A DNA stretch of 64,000 bases from DASUBV01 sp036501025 (GTDB lineage Bacteria > Actinomycetota > Actinomycetes > Streptosporangiales > Streptosporangiaceae), in contig DASYBB010000243.1 of NCBI GenBank assembly GCA_036501025.1, positions 5,543 through 69,542 on the forward strand, in the 5' to 3' direction. The first letter of the stretch is position 1; each line of letters begins with the position of its first letter. Shown here in pieces: positions 16,769-25,293 of the stretch. The notes under the pieces are model-generated. The model was not told where the DNA came from, ran no database searches, and saw nothing but the letters and a program-made list of their open reading frames with translations. Position numbers and translations under genes: made by a program.

Positions 16769-18508
16769 GTGAGCTTCACGGTCGAGAAGGACATCATGGT
16801 GCCGATGCGCGACGGCGTCGCGCTGGCCACGGACGCGTGGGTCCCGGCCGGCGGTGCCCCGGGGCCGGTCCTGCTCGTGCGCCTCCCGTACGGCAAGGAC
16901 CTGATCGGCCTGTATGCCTACGGCCTGGTCCCGAACGTGTTCGCCCTGATCGAGGCCGGCTACGCGGTGGTCTACCAGGACTGCCGCGGCACGTTCCGGT
17001 CGGGCGGGGAGTTCAGCCCCATGGTCAACGAGGCCAGCGACGGCGCCGACACCGTGTCCTGGCTGCTCGAGCAGCCCTGGTGCGACGGCAGCATCGGCAC
17101 CTTCGGGGCGTCCTACCTGGGCTTCGTGCAGTGGGCCGCGGTGTCGGCGGGCAGCCCGCTGAAGGCGATCGCGCCGGCGGTGACCACCACTGACTACTAC
17201 AGCGCGCCCTGGTACTCCGACGGCGGCGCGCTGTCCCTGCACGCCATCCAGACCTGGACCACGCGGATGGCCCTGGTCCACGAAATGCGCGCGCTCGGCG
17301 CGGGCGGGGGCGACCCGCAGGCGCTGAGGGAACTGGCCGGCATGGCCGCCGACCCGGCCCCGCACCTGGAGGTGCTGCCCGTCCGCGTCCGGCCCGCGCT
17401 GGAGAAGCAGTGGCCGTGGTGGGCCGAGATCCTCGCCCATCCCGCCCGGGACCAGTACTGGCGCGACCTGTCGGTGGCCGACCGCTTCGAGGACGTCACC
17501 GTGCCCGCGCTCAACGTCGGCGGCTGGTTCGACATCTTCATCAACAGCACGGTGCGGACCTACGCCGGCCTGCGCGGCCGGGGCGGCAGCGCCGCGGCCC
17601 GCGACGGCCAGCGCCTGATCGTCGGGCCGTGGGACCACCTCAACCACACCGGCAGCTACCCCGACCGCCAGTTCGGGATGCACGCCGACGCCCTGCTGTC
17701 CGACCTGACCGGCGCGCACCAGCGGTTCTATGACCGGTGGCTGCGCGGCCGGGAAGACGCCCAGGCCGGGTCGGCCCCGGTCCGGATCTTCGTCATGGGC
17801 ATCGACCAGTGGCGGGACGAGCAGGACTGGCCGCTGCCCGACACCGCCTACACCGACTACCACCTGCACAGCTCGGGCCGCGCGAACAGCGCCGCCGGCG
17901 ACGGCGAGCTGCGCGCCGAGGCGCCCGCGGCCGAGCGCGCAGATACCTACCTCTACGACCCGCTGCGCCCCGTGCCCACCCTCGGCGGCCGGGTGATGAG
18001 CCCGGCCACGGCCAACTCGGCGGGTCCCGTCGACCAGCGCCCGGTGCAGGCCCGCGCGGACGTGCTGTGCTACTCGACCCCGGTTCTGGACCACCCGGTC
18101 GAGGTCACCGGCCACGTGTCGCTGACCCTGTTCGTCTCGTCGTCGGCGCCCGACACCGACTTCACCGGCAAGCTGGTCGACGTCTTCCCCGACGGCCGCG
18201 CCATCTTCCTCACCGACGGGATCCTGCGGGCCCGCTACCGGGACTCGCTCACCGAGCCCGAGCCGCTCACCCCCGGACAGGTCTACGAGGTCACCCTCGA
18301 CCTCTCCGTGACGTCCAACGTGTTCCAGCCCGGCCACCGCATCCGGCTCGAGGTCTCCAGCAGCAACTTCCCGCGCTACGACCGCAACACCAACACCGGG
18401 GGCACCATCACCGAGGACGCCGACGCCGACGTCCAGGTGGCCGTCAACCGCGTCCTCCACGGCCCGGCCCACCCCAGCCGCCTCGTCCTCCCGATCATCG
18501 ACCGCTAA
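16769..18508 (+). CDS. CocE/NonD-family hydrolase (X-Pro dipeptidyl-peptidase-like)
   Basis: The 579-residue alpha/beta hydrolase starts at a GTG preceded by GAGGAGGG; the open frame extends further upstream but without homology. The N-terminal MVPMRDGVALATDAWVPAG and YQDCRGTFRSGGEF are typical of CocE. Nucleophile S115 lies in FGASYLGFVQW. The C-terminal jelly-roll domain (from about residue 370) includes LTLFVSSSAPDTDFTGKLVDV and HRIRLEVSSSNFPRYDRN. Family members cleave esters or acyl-peptides, cocaine esterase being the namesake. No signal peptide is seen, and the natural substrate is unknown. Confidence 0.93.
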   Translation: MSFTVEKDIMVPMRDGVALATDAWVPAGGAPGPVLLVRLPYGKDLIGLYAYGLVPNVFALIEAGYAVVYQDCRGTFRSGGEFSPMVNEASDGADTVSWLLEQPWCDGSIGTFGASYLGFVQWAAVSAGSPLKAIAPAVTTTDYYSAPWYSDGGALSLHAIQTWTTRMALVHEMRALGAGGGDPQALRELAGMAADPAPHLEVLPVRVRPALEKQWPWWAEILAHPARDQYWRDLSVADRFEDVTVPALNVGGWFDIFINSTVRTYAGLRGRGGSAAARDGQRLIVGPWDHLNHTGSYPDRQFGMHADALLSDLTGAHQRFYDRWLRGREDAQAGSAPVRIFVMGIDQWRDEQDWPLPDTAYTDYHLHSSGRANSAAGDGELRAEAPAAERADTYLYDPLRPVPTLGGRVMSPATANSAGPVDQRPVQARADVLCYSTPVLDHPVEVTGHVSLTLFVSSSAPDTDFTGKLVDVFPDGRAIFLTDGILRARYRDSLTEPEPLTPGQVYEVTLDLSVTSNVFQPGHRIRLEVSSSNFPRYDRNTNTGGTITEDADADVQVAVNRVLHGPAHPSRLVLPIIDR

Positions 18509-18636
18509 CCCCGGGCGAACCCGGCAACCTGCCGAAACGATGGCCGCGGGGCAACTCCCCGTCGCGCGCGCCGGCCGTCCCACCTGGCGTGCTCGGTGAC
18601 CGCGGGCCGCTGGCGGCCGTCCCCCGGCGCCCAGGT

Positions 18637-18661
18637 GGTTGGACGGGGCGGGCCTGGGTAG
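18637..18661 (+). promoter_or_regulatory. sigma-B-like promoter candidate
   Basis: GGTT-15 bases-GGGTAG, about 32 bases upstream of the ATG at 18694. The same arrangement (GNNT-N15-GGGTAG) recurs at 18999 and, on the other strand, at 21942. It resembles the GNNT-N14-16-GGGTAC/T promoters reported for sigma-B-type factors in Streptomyces (recalled from memory). Confidence 0.5.
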
Positions 18662-18693
18662 CCCGCGGGCAACAGTTGCCTACCGGTGGGGAG

Positions 18694-18927
18694 ATGACCC
18701 GGATGACAGACAGCGACCCGGCCCGTTCCGCGCACGGCGCCGACCCGAGCCGAGACCAGGACACCGACACCGGGGCCACCGAGGCCCAGACGAGCCGGCC
18801 GCAGACCACGCCCGACGGGAAGGTTCGCTACAACCCGGCCGAGGCCGGGGAGTACGGGGTCGCCCCCTCGTCGGACGAGGTCTACCAGCCCGGCGACGAC
18901 GACGCCGAGGACGGTGACGGCAGCTGA
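18694..18927 (+). CDS. small acidic, probably disordered protein
   Basis: The 77-residue product is almost free of hydrophobic residues: it is rich in Asp, Glu, Thr, Ser and Pro, with DEVYQPGDDDAEDGDGS at the end. No domain is recognisable. An in-frame ATG at 18703 is an alternative start three codons on. A GGTGGGGA ribosome site precedes the first ATG. A promoter-like GGTT-N15-GGGTAG element lies just upstream, shared in form with the neighbouring PfpI gene, which suggests a stress-induced protein. GC-rich third positions and the tight link to promoter and ribosome site support a real gene. Confidence 0.65.
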   Translation: MTRMTDSDPARSAHGADPSRDQDTDTGATEAQTSRPQTTPDGKVRYNPAEAGEYGVAPSSDEVYQPGDDDAEDGDGS

Positions 18928-18998
18928 GCCGGCTGGCTGGCTGGGGTCCGGCTAAAACCGGGTCGCCCTTGTCCTCCTGGCCCCCGGTGCGCGAGGTC

Positions 18999-19023
18999 GT
19001 TTGGCGCGGCGCGGCCCGGGTAG
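18999..19023 (+). promoter_or_regulatory. sigma-B-like promoter candidate
   Basis: GTTT-15 bases-GGGTAG, 42 bases upstream of the PfpI-family gene. Element and spacing are the same as at 18637, and the GCC(C/T)GGGTAGCC surroundings are shared by both copies. Confidence 0.55.
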
Positions 19024-19065
19024 CCGCCGGGGCTGACAAGCAACCCCAGCCTGAGGGAGGGCTTC

Positions 19066-19635
19066 ATGGCGAACGAGCTGACAGGGCGCCGGATCGCGTT
19101 CCTGACCGCCAACGAGGGCATCGAGCAGGTCGAGCTCACCGAGCCCTGGCGGGCGGTCCGCGAGGCCGGCGGGAGCCCGGAGCTGCTGGCCCCCGAGGCC
19201 GGGACCGCGCAGGCCTTCCATCACCTGGACAAGGCCGACGCGTTCCCGGTCGATCGCGCGGTCGGCGACGCCGACCCGGCTGATTACGACGCGCTCGTCC
19301 TGCCCGGCGGCGTGGCCAACCCCGACCGGCTCCGGATGGAGCCCGCGGCCGTGCAGTTCGTCCGCGCGATGTTCGCCGCCGGCAAGCCGGCCGCGGTCAT
19401 CTGCCACGGCCCGTGGACTCTGGTCGAGGCCGACCTGGTGCGCGGCCGGACCCTGACGTCCTGGCCCAGCGTGCGGACCGATATCCGCAACGCGGGCGGG
19501 ACCTGGGCCGATGCCGAGGTCCAGGTCTGCACCCGGGGACCCAACGTCCTGGTGACCAGCCGCAAGCCCGACGACCTGCCCGCCTTCTGCGAGCGGCTGG
19601 TCGCCGAGTTCCAGCGGCAGGCCCAGCCGGCCTGA
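19066..19635 (+). CDS. DJ-1/PfpI-family protein
   Basis: The 189-residue type 1 glutamine-amidotransferase-like protein belongs to the PfpI group. The catalytic Cys is C113 next to H114 in AAVICHGPWTLVEA. The strand and turn YDALVLPGGVANPDRLR and the late segment VLVTSRKPDDLPAFCERLVAEF are typical. Members act as stress-linked peptidases, deglycases or chaperones; the exact activity of this one is open. A clear ribosome site (GAGGGAGG) precedes the ATG. The GTTT-N15-GGGTAG element upstream fits general stress control. Confidence 0.92.
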   Translation: MANELTGRRIAFLTANEGIEQVELTEPWRAVREAGGSPELLAPEAGTAQAFHHLDKADAFPVDRAVGDADPADYDALVLPGGVANPDRLRMEPAAVQFVRAMFAAGKPAAVICHGPWTLVEADLVRGRTLTSWPSVRTDIRNAGGTWADAEVQVCTRGPNVLVTSRKPDDLPAFCERLVAEFQRQAQPA

Positions 19636-19824
19636 GGCAGCCATGACGGCCCACGGCGGGGTCCGGGGGCATCCGCGTTCGTTCCGCCGTCGGCGGTTCG
19701 GATCACACCCGCTGGATGACGCGCGATGCGTGCCGCTAGGGGCCTGCTCCGCCCAGGCAGGTGGCGCGCATGAACCGCCCCTCCGGAGGCAGAAAGCAGG
19801 GAAGCACACACGACAGGGGGAATC

Positions 19825-20343
19825 ATGACGGCAATACGTCAGCGGCAGTCCGGCACGGGCCTGCTGGGCATCTACCTCAACGATCACCTGGCCGGGGCGA
19901 CCGCGGGCGCCGGGCTGGCCCACCGGATGGCGACCTCCGGCCACCAGCCGGCGACGAGCGGCACCCTCCGCCAGCTGGCCGTGGAGATCTCCCGGGACCG
20001 GGAAACCCTGCTGGAGCTCATGGCCGCGCTGGATGTCCCGGTCCGCGGCTACAAGGTCTGGGCGGCGTGGGCCGGGGAGAAGGCCGGGCGGCTGAAGCCC
20101 AACGGCCATCTGATGAGCCGGTCTCCCCTCAGCAGCCTGGAAGAGCTGGAGATGCTCCGGCTGGGCGTCGAGGGCAAGGCGGCCGGGTGGCGCACGCTCC
20201 GCGTCCTGGCCGAGCGGGACACCAGGCTCGACCCGGCTCGGCTCGACGACTTGATCTCCCGGGCCCGGCGCCAGGCCGACCAGCTCGAGGATCTGCGGGT
20301 GAACGCGGCGGACCAGGTCATCACGGCGGACCCGCCGAGCTAG
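19825..20343 (+). CDS. helical protein of unknown function (ferritin-like pattern)
   Basis: The 172-residue protein is predicted almost entirely helical, with about four long helices: GIYLNDHLAGATAGAGLAHR, TLRQLAVEISRDRETLLEL, SLEELEMLRLGVEGKAAGWR and ARLDDLISRARRQADQLED. Length and helix layout resemble the ferritin-like/DUF892 style of stress proteins, but no metal-binding ExxH pair is obvious, so this is only a structural hint. It has an AGGGGGAA ribosome site. No GGGTAG element was found before it, though its neighbours on both sides have one. Its stop codon lies inside a 27-base tandem duplication. Confidence 0.75.
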   Translation: MTAIRQRQSGTGLLGIYLNDHLAGATAGAGLAHRMATSGHQPATSGTLRQLAVEISRDRETLLELMAALDVPVRGYKVWAAWAGEKAGRLKPNGHLMSRSPLSSLEELEMLRLGVEGKAAGWRTLRVLAERDTRLDPARLDDLISRARRQADQLEDLRVNAADQVITADPPS

Positions 20344-20378
20344 CCGCCCGGGGCGGACCCGCCGAGCTAGCCGCCCGG
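20325..20378 (+). repeat. 27-base tandem duplication spanning a stop codon
   Basis: Two perfect 27-base copies lie head to tail (20325-20351 and 20352-20378). Each contains GACCCGCCGAGCTAG, so the TAG stop of the preceding gene is duplicated in frame at 20341 and 20368. The length is a multiple of three, so read-through of the first stop would add nine codons and meet the second. Confidence 0.9.
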
Positions 20379-20439
20379 GGCGCGCCGTCCCGCCTGCGGA
20401 CGCCGCGGCGGTTGCCGCCCTGCGGGCGGTGTCGGCCAC

Positions 20440-21642
20440 CTATGGCTGCAGGACGACCTTCATGCAGCCATCGGCCTTGTCGCGGAACAGCTCGTAGCCG
20501 CGCGGCGCGTCCTCCAGCGGGAGGTGGTGGGTGGCGAGGTCCCGGACGCCGAGCGGGTCGGCGTCGTCGGTGACGAGCGGCATGATCTCGCTGATCCACC
20601 GCTTGACATGGGCCTGGCCCATCCGCAGCTGGATCCCGCGGTCGAACATCTCCATCAGCGGCATCGGATCCGCCTCGCCGCCGTAGACGCCGCTGACCGA
20701 GACCGTGCCGCCCCGCCGGACGGCCTTGACGGCGGCGTGCAGCGCGTCCAGGCGGTCAGCGCCGGCCTTGTCGGCGAGCTTCTGCGCCACCGCGTCGGGG
20801 AGCAGCCCGCTGGCCTTCTGCGCCGTCTCCGCAAGCTTGCTGGCTAGGGGCGCCCGGTGGCCGTGGGCCTCCATGCCGACGGCATCGATGATGGCGTCCG
20901 GTCCCCGGCCGCCCGTCATGGCGATCAGGCCGCCGGCGATGTCGTCCAGCCCGTCCGGGTCGATGGCCTCCACCCCGTAGCCCAGGGCGGCCGCACGGCG
21001 CTCGGGCACCCGGTCCACCCCGATGACCCGCTCGATGCCGAGGTGCCGGGCGATCCGCGTGGCGAGCTGGCCGACTGGCCCGAGCCCGAGCACGGCCAGC
21101 GACCCGTCGGCCGGGGCGGCGGCGTAGGCGACGGCCTGCCAGGCGGTGGGCAGGATGTCGGACAGGTACAGGAACTGCTCGTCCGGGGGGCCGTGGGGGA
21201 CCTGGACCGGGCCGAACTGGGCCTCCGGCACCCGCAGGTACTCGGCCTGGCCGCCGGGCACCGACCCGTACAAAGACGTGTAGCCGAACAGGGCCGCGCC
21301 CTTGCCCTGGTCCTTGACCTGCGTGGTCTCGCACTGGGCGAACAGCCCGCGGCTGCACATCCAGCAGTACCCGCAGGAGATATTGAACGGCACCACGACG
21401 CGATCGCCTTCAGCGAGGTGCCTGATCCGCGGGCCGGTCTCGACCACGACGCCCATCGCCTCGTGGCCCAGCACGTCGCCGGGCTTGAGGTAGGGGCCCA
21501 GCACGCCGTACAGGTGCAGGTCCGAGCCGCAGATGGCGGTCGACGTGACCTTGATGATGATGTCGTTCGGCTCCAGGATCTGCGGGTCGGGCACGTCGGC
21601 GACCTCGACCTGCTCATGCCCCTGCCACGTCAGTGCTCGCAC
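20440..21642 (-). CDS. zinc-dependent alcohol dehydrogenase (formaldehyde-dehydrogenase-like)
   Basis: The 400-residue medium-chain dehydrogenase has catalytic zinc ligands in STAICGSDLHLY and LGHEAMGVVVE, and structural zinc Cys residues in SCGYCWMCSRGLFAQC. The NAD Rossmann motif reads VLGLGPVGQLATRIA with acidic VIGVDRVPER. The long loop and C-terminal KRWISEIMPLV match the glutathione-independent formaldehyde dehydrogenase/threonine-dehydrogenase-like group. It probably oxidises a small aldehyde or alcohol. It stands alone on the minus strand, with GGGAGCGGGAGG before its GTG start. Confidence 0.92.
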   Translation of the reverse strand: MRALTWQGHEQVEVADVPDPQILEPNDIIIKVTSTAICGSDLHLYGVLGPYLKPGDVLGHEAMGVVVETGPRIRHLAEGDRVVVPFNISCGYCWMCSRGLFAQCETTQVKDQGKGAALFGYTSLYGSVPGGQAEYLRVPEAQFGPVQVPHGPPDEQFLYLSDILPTAWQAVAYAAAPADGSLAVLGLGPVGQLATRIARHLGIERVIGVDRVPERRAAALGYGVEAIDPDGLDDIAGGLIAMTGGRGPDAIIDAVGMEAHGHRAPLASKLAETAQKASGLLPDAVAQKLADKAGADRLDALHAAVKAVRRGGTVSVSGVYGGEADPMPLMEMFDRGIQLRMGQAHVKRWISEIMPLVTDDADPLGVRDLATHHLPLEDAPRGYELFRDKADGCMKVVLQP

Positions 21643-21727
21643 GGCTTCCTCCCGCTCCCCATGTTGTCGTCCGCTGCGCCGGGCACCCCGGCCCGGTCCA
21701 AGGCCGGGGCGCCGGTCAAGGCCAGCG

Positions 21728-21913
21728 TTAGCCGCGGCTCTGGTCGTCCACGGTCGCGCCGGGCGCGTTGCTCTTCACGGACTCGATCCCGTTCAGCGCC
21801 GACTCACGGCTCTCGTAGGTCTCGCTGGTCGCGATCACCTGCCCGTTCCCGGCGACGAGGTTGAAATGGAATGTGCCGCTGGTGCCCTTCTTCAGCACGA
21901 ACTTTCCGGCCAT
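21728..21913 (-). CDS. DUF1508 (YegP-family) protein
   Basis: The 61-residue protein consists of one YegP/DUF1508 repeat: KFVLKKGTSGTFHFNLVAGNGQVIATSE, then YESRESALNGIESVKSNAP. Family proteins are small alpha/beta stress-associated proteins; Escherichia coli YegP has two repeats, this has one. A GAAGGAGGA ribosome site is present. Upstream lies GTGT-N15-GGGTAG, the same promoter-like element as at 18637 and 18999. Confidence 0.92.
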   Translation of the reverse strand: MAGKFVLKKGTSGTFHFNLVAGNGQVIATSETYESRESALNGIESVKSNAPGATVDDQSRG

Positions 21914-21941
21914 GTTTTCCTCCTTCGCTAGACGTCTTCGC

Positions 21942-21966
21942 CTACCCCGGACTGCCTTAGTGACAC
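21942..21966 (-). promoter_or_regulatory. sigma-B-like promoter candidate
   Basis: On the minus strand, GTGT-15 bases-GGGTAG ends 28 bases before the DUF1508 start. Spacing and -10-like word are identical to the two plus-strand copies near 18.6 and 19.0 kb. Confidence 0.55.
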
Positions 21967-21989
21967 CCTCCGCCGCTTGCTGTCCCGCC

Positions 21990-23027
21990 TTATCGCTTCG
22001 GCGTCTCGCCGCCGGACTTGTGCAATTCCGCCGCGCTGGCCTGCGCGCCCGGATGGCCCGCCTCGGCCGCGGCCTGGCGCTCGGTCTCGGCGTTGATCTC
22101 GCCGCCGACCAGGACGGCCAGGCCCGCCAGGTACAGCCAGAAGATGAGGATGACCACGCCAGCGAACGCCCCGTAGGTCTTGCCGTACGACCCGAACTTC
22201 GCGACGTAGAACGAGAAGCCCAGCGAGGCGGCCAGGAAGATGACCGTGCCGATCACGCCGCCGGCGCTCACCCACTGCCAGCGCGGGAAGTCCCGGTTCG
22301 GGCCGACGTAGTAGTACACGGAGAACAGCAGCGAGATCGCGGCGACGGTCAGGACCCAGCGGACGACCGTCCACACGATCACGAAGGCCGTGCCCGCCAC
22401 CGGGACATGCGCCTCGATGGCCGACCCGAGGGACGCGCCGAAGACGATCAGCGCCGAGGCGATCCCGCCGAATATCACCGTGGCCAGCATCAGCGGGATG
22501 GCGTAGAGGCGCTTGGCGGCGAACTTGCGGTCCACCGGGACCTCGTAGGCGACGTCGAGGCCGGTCTGCAGGGCGGCCATCCCGCCCGAGGCGCTCCACA
22601 CGGCGAGGACGACGCCGATGATCAGGGCGGTGAGCGACGACGATGACGAGCGGCTGGTCGCCGAGTGCACGGCCTGGGTGAACACGCCGGACGCGCCGGG
22701 CGGCAGCGCGGTGTTCAGCCCGTTCACCAGGTGCCTCACTGTCGAGGCGCCGACGTGCACCAGGGTGACGACGCCGAGCACGGCGATGACCGTCGGGAAC
22801 ATGGCCAGGAACCAGTGGTAGGCCAGGCTGCCCGCGGTCATCGAGCAGCGGTCGCGGGTGAACTTGCTCCCCGTCCGCACGAGCGTGTTCCGCCAGCCGG
22901 CCGCGCCGATCTCGAGCGGCGAGTCCGGGCCGCCTTCCACGTGCTTGTTCGGCGGGATCGTCTCCTGGCTCGGCCGCACCCGCCCGGCGCCGGCGGGCTG
23001 GGCGGCATGTGCCGCGTCACTGCTCAC
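21990..23027 (-). CDS. YihY/BrkB-family inner membrane protein
   Basis: The 345-residue protein of the YihY (formerly ribonuclease BN/BrkB) family has about six membrane helices. Typical features: FTRDRCSMTAGSLAYHWFLAMFPTVIAVLGV near residue 60, VWSASGGMAALQTGLDVAYEV, and near the end KTYGAFAGVVILIFWLYLAGLAVLVGGEIN. The GTG at 23027 follows AGGAG and is chosen over a longer frame that lacks a ribosome site. The C-terminal tail is hydrophilic. Role unproven; family members are suspected transporters. A near-match to the GTTT-N15-GGGTAG element lies upstream. Confidence 0.93.
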   Translation of the reverse strand: MSSDAAHAAQPAGAGRVRPSQETIPPNKHVEGGPDSPLEIGAAGWRNTLVRTGSKFTRDRCSMTAGSLAYHWFLAMFPTVIAVLGVVTLVHVGASTVRHLVNGLNTALPPGASGVFTQAVHSATSRSSSSSLTALIIGVVLAVWSASGGMAALQTGLDVAYEVPVDRKFAAKRLYAIPLMLATVIFGGIASALIVFGASLGSAIEAHVPVAGTAFVIVWTVVRWVLTVAAISLLFSVYYYVGPNRDFPRWQWVSAGGVIGTVIFLAASLGFSFYVAKFGSYGKTYGAFAGVVILIFWLYLAGLAVLVGGEINAETERQAAAEAGHPGAQASAAELHKSGGETPKR

Positions 23028-23070
23028 GAAGGCTCCTGACTGACGGCCGGCTCCGGGTCGGAGCCCCCGC

Positions 23071-23095
23071 CTGCCCACGGCCGGTCCCCTCAAAC
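23071..23095 (-). promoter_or_regulatory. sigma-B-like promoter candidate, one mismatch
   Basis: On the minus strand, GTTT-15 bases-GGGCAG lies about 43 bases before the YihY-family start. It differs from the neighbouring copies by one base (C for T) in the -10-like word. Confidence 0.4.
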
Positions 23096-23199
23096 CAGCC
23101 CGTCACCGGCGGGCGCGGCATTCCGGCCGGCCTCCCCGGTGCTCGGTGCGGAACGTGCGGCAGGCATGCCCGGCGCGGGGGCCGGGCACAAGCTCACGC

Positions 23200-24192
23200 A
23201 TGGACCCGGGGCTGGCGCTGCGCGAGATCGCCTTCGAGCTGGAGCGGGCGGGCGCGCCCACCTACCGGGTCCGGGCCTTCCGGCGGGCGGCCCGGGCCGC
23301 CGGTGACCTCAGCCCCGCCGAGCTGAGCGCCCGGCTCGCGGCCGGGACGCTGCGCCAGGTGCCGGGCATCGGCCCGGTCACCGCCGAGGTCATCGAGCAG
23401 GCGGCCGCCGGCCAGCCCCCCGCCTACCTCACCCGGCTGCGCGATGAGGCCCCGCCGGCGGAGCGGAGCCCGCTGCGGGCCGCCCTGCGCGGTGACTGCC
23501 ACGCGCATTCCGACTGGTCCGACGGCGGCAGCCCGCCGTGGGAGATGGCCGAGGCCGCGCGCGGCCTCGGCCACGAGTGGCTGGCCCTCACCGATCACTC
23601 GCCGCGGCTGACCGTGGCCCGCGGCCTGCCGGCCGAGCGCCTGGAGGCCCAGCTCGAGCTGGTCGCCGGGCTGAACGCGGAGCTGGCCCCGTTCCGCGTG
23701 CTGACCGGGATCGAGGTCGACATCCTCGAGGACGGCGCGCTCGACCAGCGTGAGGACCTGCTCGCCCGCCTGGACGTGGTCGTCGCCAGCGTGCACTCGC
23801 AGCTGCGGATGCCGAGCGGGCCGATGACCGCGCGGATGGTGGCCGCCGTCCGCAACCCGCACGTGGACGTGCTGGGTCACTGCACCGGGCAGATGGTGGC
23901 CGGCCGGGGCCGCCCGCCGTCGGACTTCGACGCCCGCGCGGTGTTCGCGGCCTGCGCGGAGAGCGGGGTCGCGGTCGAGATCAACTGCCGCCCCGAACGG
24001 CAGGACCCGCCCGGCCCGCTGCTGCGCCAGGCCGCCGCGGCCGGGTGCCTGTTCGCCATCGACACCGACGCGCACGCGCCGGGGCAGCTCGACTGGCTCG
24101 GCAGCGGCTGCGCCCGGGCGGAGGAAGCCGGCGTCGGCCCCGAGCGCATCATCAACGCCCGCACCGCCGACGCGGTGACGGCCGGGCGCTAG
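23200..24192 (+). CDS. PHP-domain phosphoesterase with helix-hairpin-helix N-terminus
   Basis: The 330-residue protein resembles the C-terminal half of PolX-type DNA polymerases without the polymerase. Residues 1-85 hold helix-hairpin-helix sequence (ELERAGAPTYRVRAFRRAAR, then QVPGIGPVTAEVIEQA). A PHP domain follows with metal ligands in DCHAHSDWSDGG, ALTDHSPRL, GIEVDILEDG, VASVHSQL, VLGHCTGQM and DTDAHAPGQLDWL. PHP enzymes of this type hydrolyse phosphoesters, including histidinol-phosphate-like or DNA ends. The DNA-binding helices point to a repair role, which is an inference. The ATG at 23200 is chosen because the domain starts there. Confidence 0.9.
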   Translation: MDPGLALREIAFELERAGAPTYRVRAFRRAARAAGDLSPAELSARLAAGTLRQVPGIGPVTAEVIEQAAAGQPPAYLTRLRDEAPPAERSPLRAALRGDCHAHSDWSDGGSPPWEMAEAARGLGHEWLALTDHSPRLTVARGLPAERLEAQLELVAGLNAELAPFRVLTGIEVDILEDGALDQREDLLARLDVVVASVHSQLRMPSGPMTARMVAAVRNPHVDVLGHCTGQMVAGRGRPPSDFDARAVFAACAESGVAVEINCRPERQDPPGPLLRQAAAAGCLFAIDTDAHAPGQLDWLGSGCARAEEAGVGPERIINARTADAVTAGR

Positions 24193-24214
24193 CCGACCCG
24201 CCGGGGACGGCTCC

Positions 24215-25174
24215 TCAGCCCGCCTCCTCGCGCAGCCGGGGCAGGACGGTGCTGCCGTAGAAGTCGAAGAAGCCCTCGACGTCCGGGCCGACCTGGCTCA
24301 CGTAGACCTCGTCGAACCCGGCTGAGATGAAGTCCAGCACGCCGGCCACGTGCACGGCCGGGTCGGGCCCGCACGGCACGCCGATCATCTCCTCGCTGAC
24401 CAGCGCGGACAGCTCGCGGAACTGGCGGGGCGAGGGCAGCAGCTGGGCCGCCTCGCCCGGGATGAAGTCAGTGGGCCACAGCCGGTGCATGGTCGCCCGG
24501 GCCGCCGCCTCGTCGGGTCCCCAGCACACCTTGTAGCCGCCCTGGACCGGGCGGTCGCCGCCGCCCGACTCCCGGAACAGCCGGACCAGGTCAGCGACGG
24601 GGTGCGTGTGGATGTAGCCGTCGGCGATCCGCCCGGCCAGCCGGGCCGACTTCTCCCCGAACCCGGACATGTAGACCGGCGGCGGATCGTCGGGCACGGA
24701 GTACAGCCGGGCCGTGTGCACCGTGTAGTGCTCGCCCTCGTGGGTGATCTGCTTGCCGGTCATCAGCTCCCGGATGACGTGCACGGCCTCCTCGAGCATC
24801 TCCAGCCGCTCCTCGGCCGGCGGCCAGGACCCGCCCGTGACGTGCTCGTTGAGCGCCTCGCCGCTGCCGACCCCGAGGGTGAACCGGCCGTCGGTCAGCA
24901 GCGCCGAGGTCGCTGCGGCCTGGGCCACGATGGCGGGGTGCATCCGGCTCAGCGGGCAGGTCACCGCCGTGGTCACCGGCAGCGAGCAGGTCTGCGAGAT
25001 GGCGCCGATCATGGACCAGACGAAGCCGCTCTCGCCCTGCTCGTCCAGCCACGGGTGATAGTGGTCCGAGATCCACAGGCCGTCGAACCCGGCCTGCTCG
25101 GCCAGCTGGGCCTGGCGGACGATCTCGCGGGGATCGTGCTCCTCAGAGGAGAGGAAGTAACCGAAACGGGTCAT
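24215..25174 (-). CDS. F420-dependent luciferase-like oxidoreductase (G6PD-like)
   Basis: The 319-residue LLM-class enzyme has a TIM-barrel fold. It starts at the ATG 8 bases after GAGGTG. Motifs of the F420-dependent glucose-6-phosphate-dehydrogenase subgroup are visible: GFDGLWISDHYHPW, TAVTCPLSRMHPAIVAQAAAT, GRFTLGVGSGEALNEHVTG and PVYMSGFGEKSARLAGRIADGYI. It uses reduced deazaflavin F420; the substrate is uncertain. A GGGTAGGG sequence lies about 85-90 bases upstream on its strand but without the exact GNNT partner seen elsewhere. Confidence 0.9.
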   Translation of the reverse strand: MTRFGYFLSSEEHDPREIVRQAQLAEQAGFDGLWISDHYHPWLDEQGESGFVWSMIGAISQTCSLPVTTAVTCPLSRMHPAIVAQAAATSALLTDGRFTLGVGSGEALNEHVTGGSWPPAEERLEMLEEAVHVIRELMTGKQITHEGEHYTVHTARLYSVPDDPPPVYMSGFGEKSARLAGRIADGYIHTHPVADLVRLFRESGGGDRPVQGGYKVCWGPDEAAARATMHRLWPTDFIPGEAAQLLPSPRQFRELSALVSEEMIGVPCGPDPAVHVAGVLDFISAGFDEVYVSQVGPDVEGFFDFYGSTVLPRLREEAG

Positions 25175-25293
25175 AACTGTCACCTCTTCCGGGTCGCGGC
25201 GCACGGCGGCTGAGTTTCGCCGGAACGGGTCCCTCCTGCGGCCCGGGCATCAGCCCCCAGTCATCCCTACCCACCCGGCTGCATGACCCGGCC

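Noticed and set aside
15740..18583. Very long minus-strand open frame opposite the CocE-type hydrolase and neighbours
   Set aside because: It runs through several well-supported genes on the other strand, has His/Gly/Arg/Val-rich mirror composition and no domain sequence; such frames are expected in very GC-rich DNA.
25261..25275. GGGTAGGG on the minus strand before the LLM gene at 24215 as another sigma-B-like promoter
   Set aside because: No GNNT word at the 14-16 base spacing upstream and the leader would be unusually long, so it was left out of the set.
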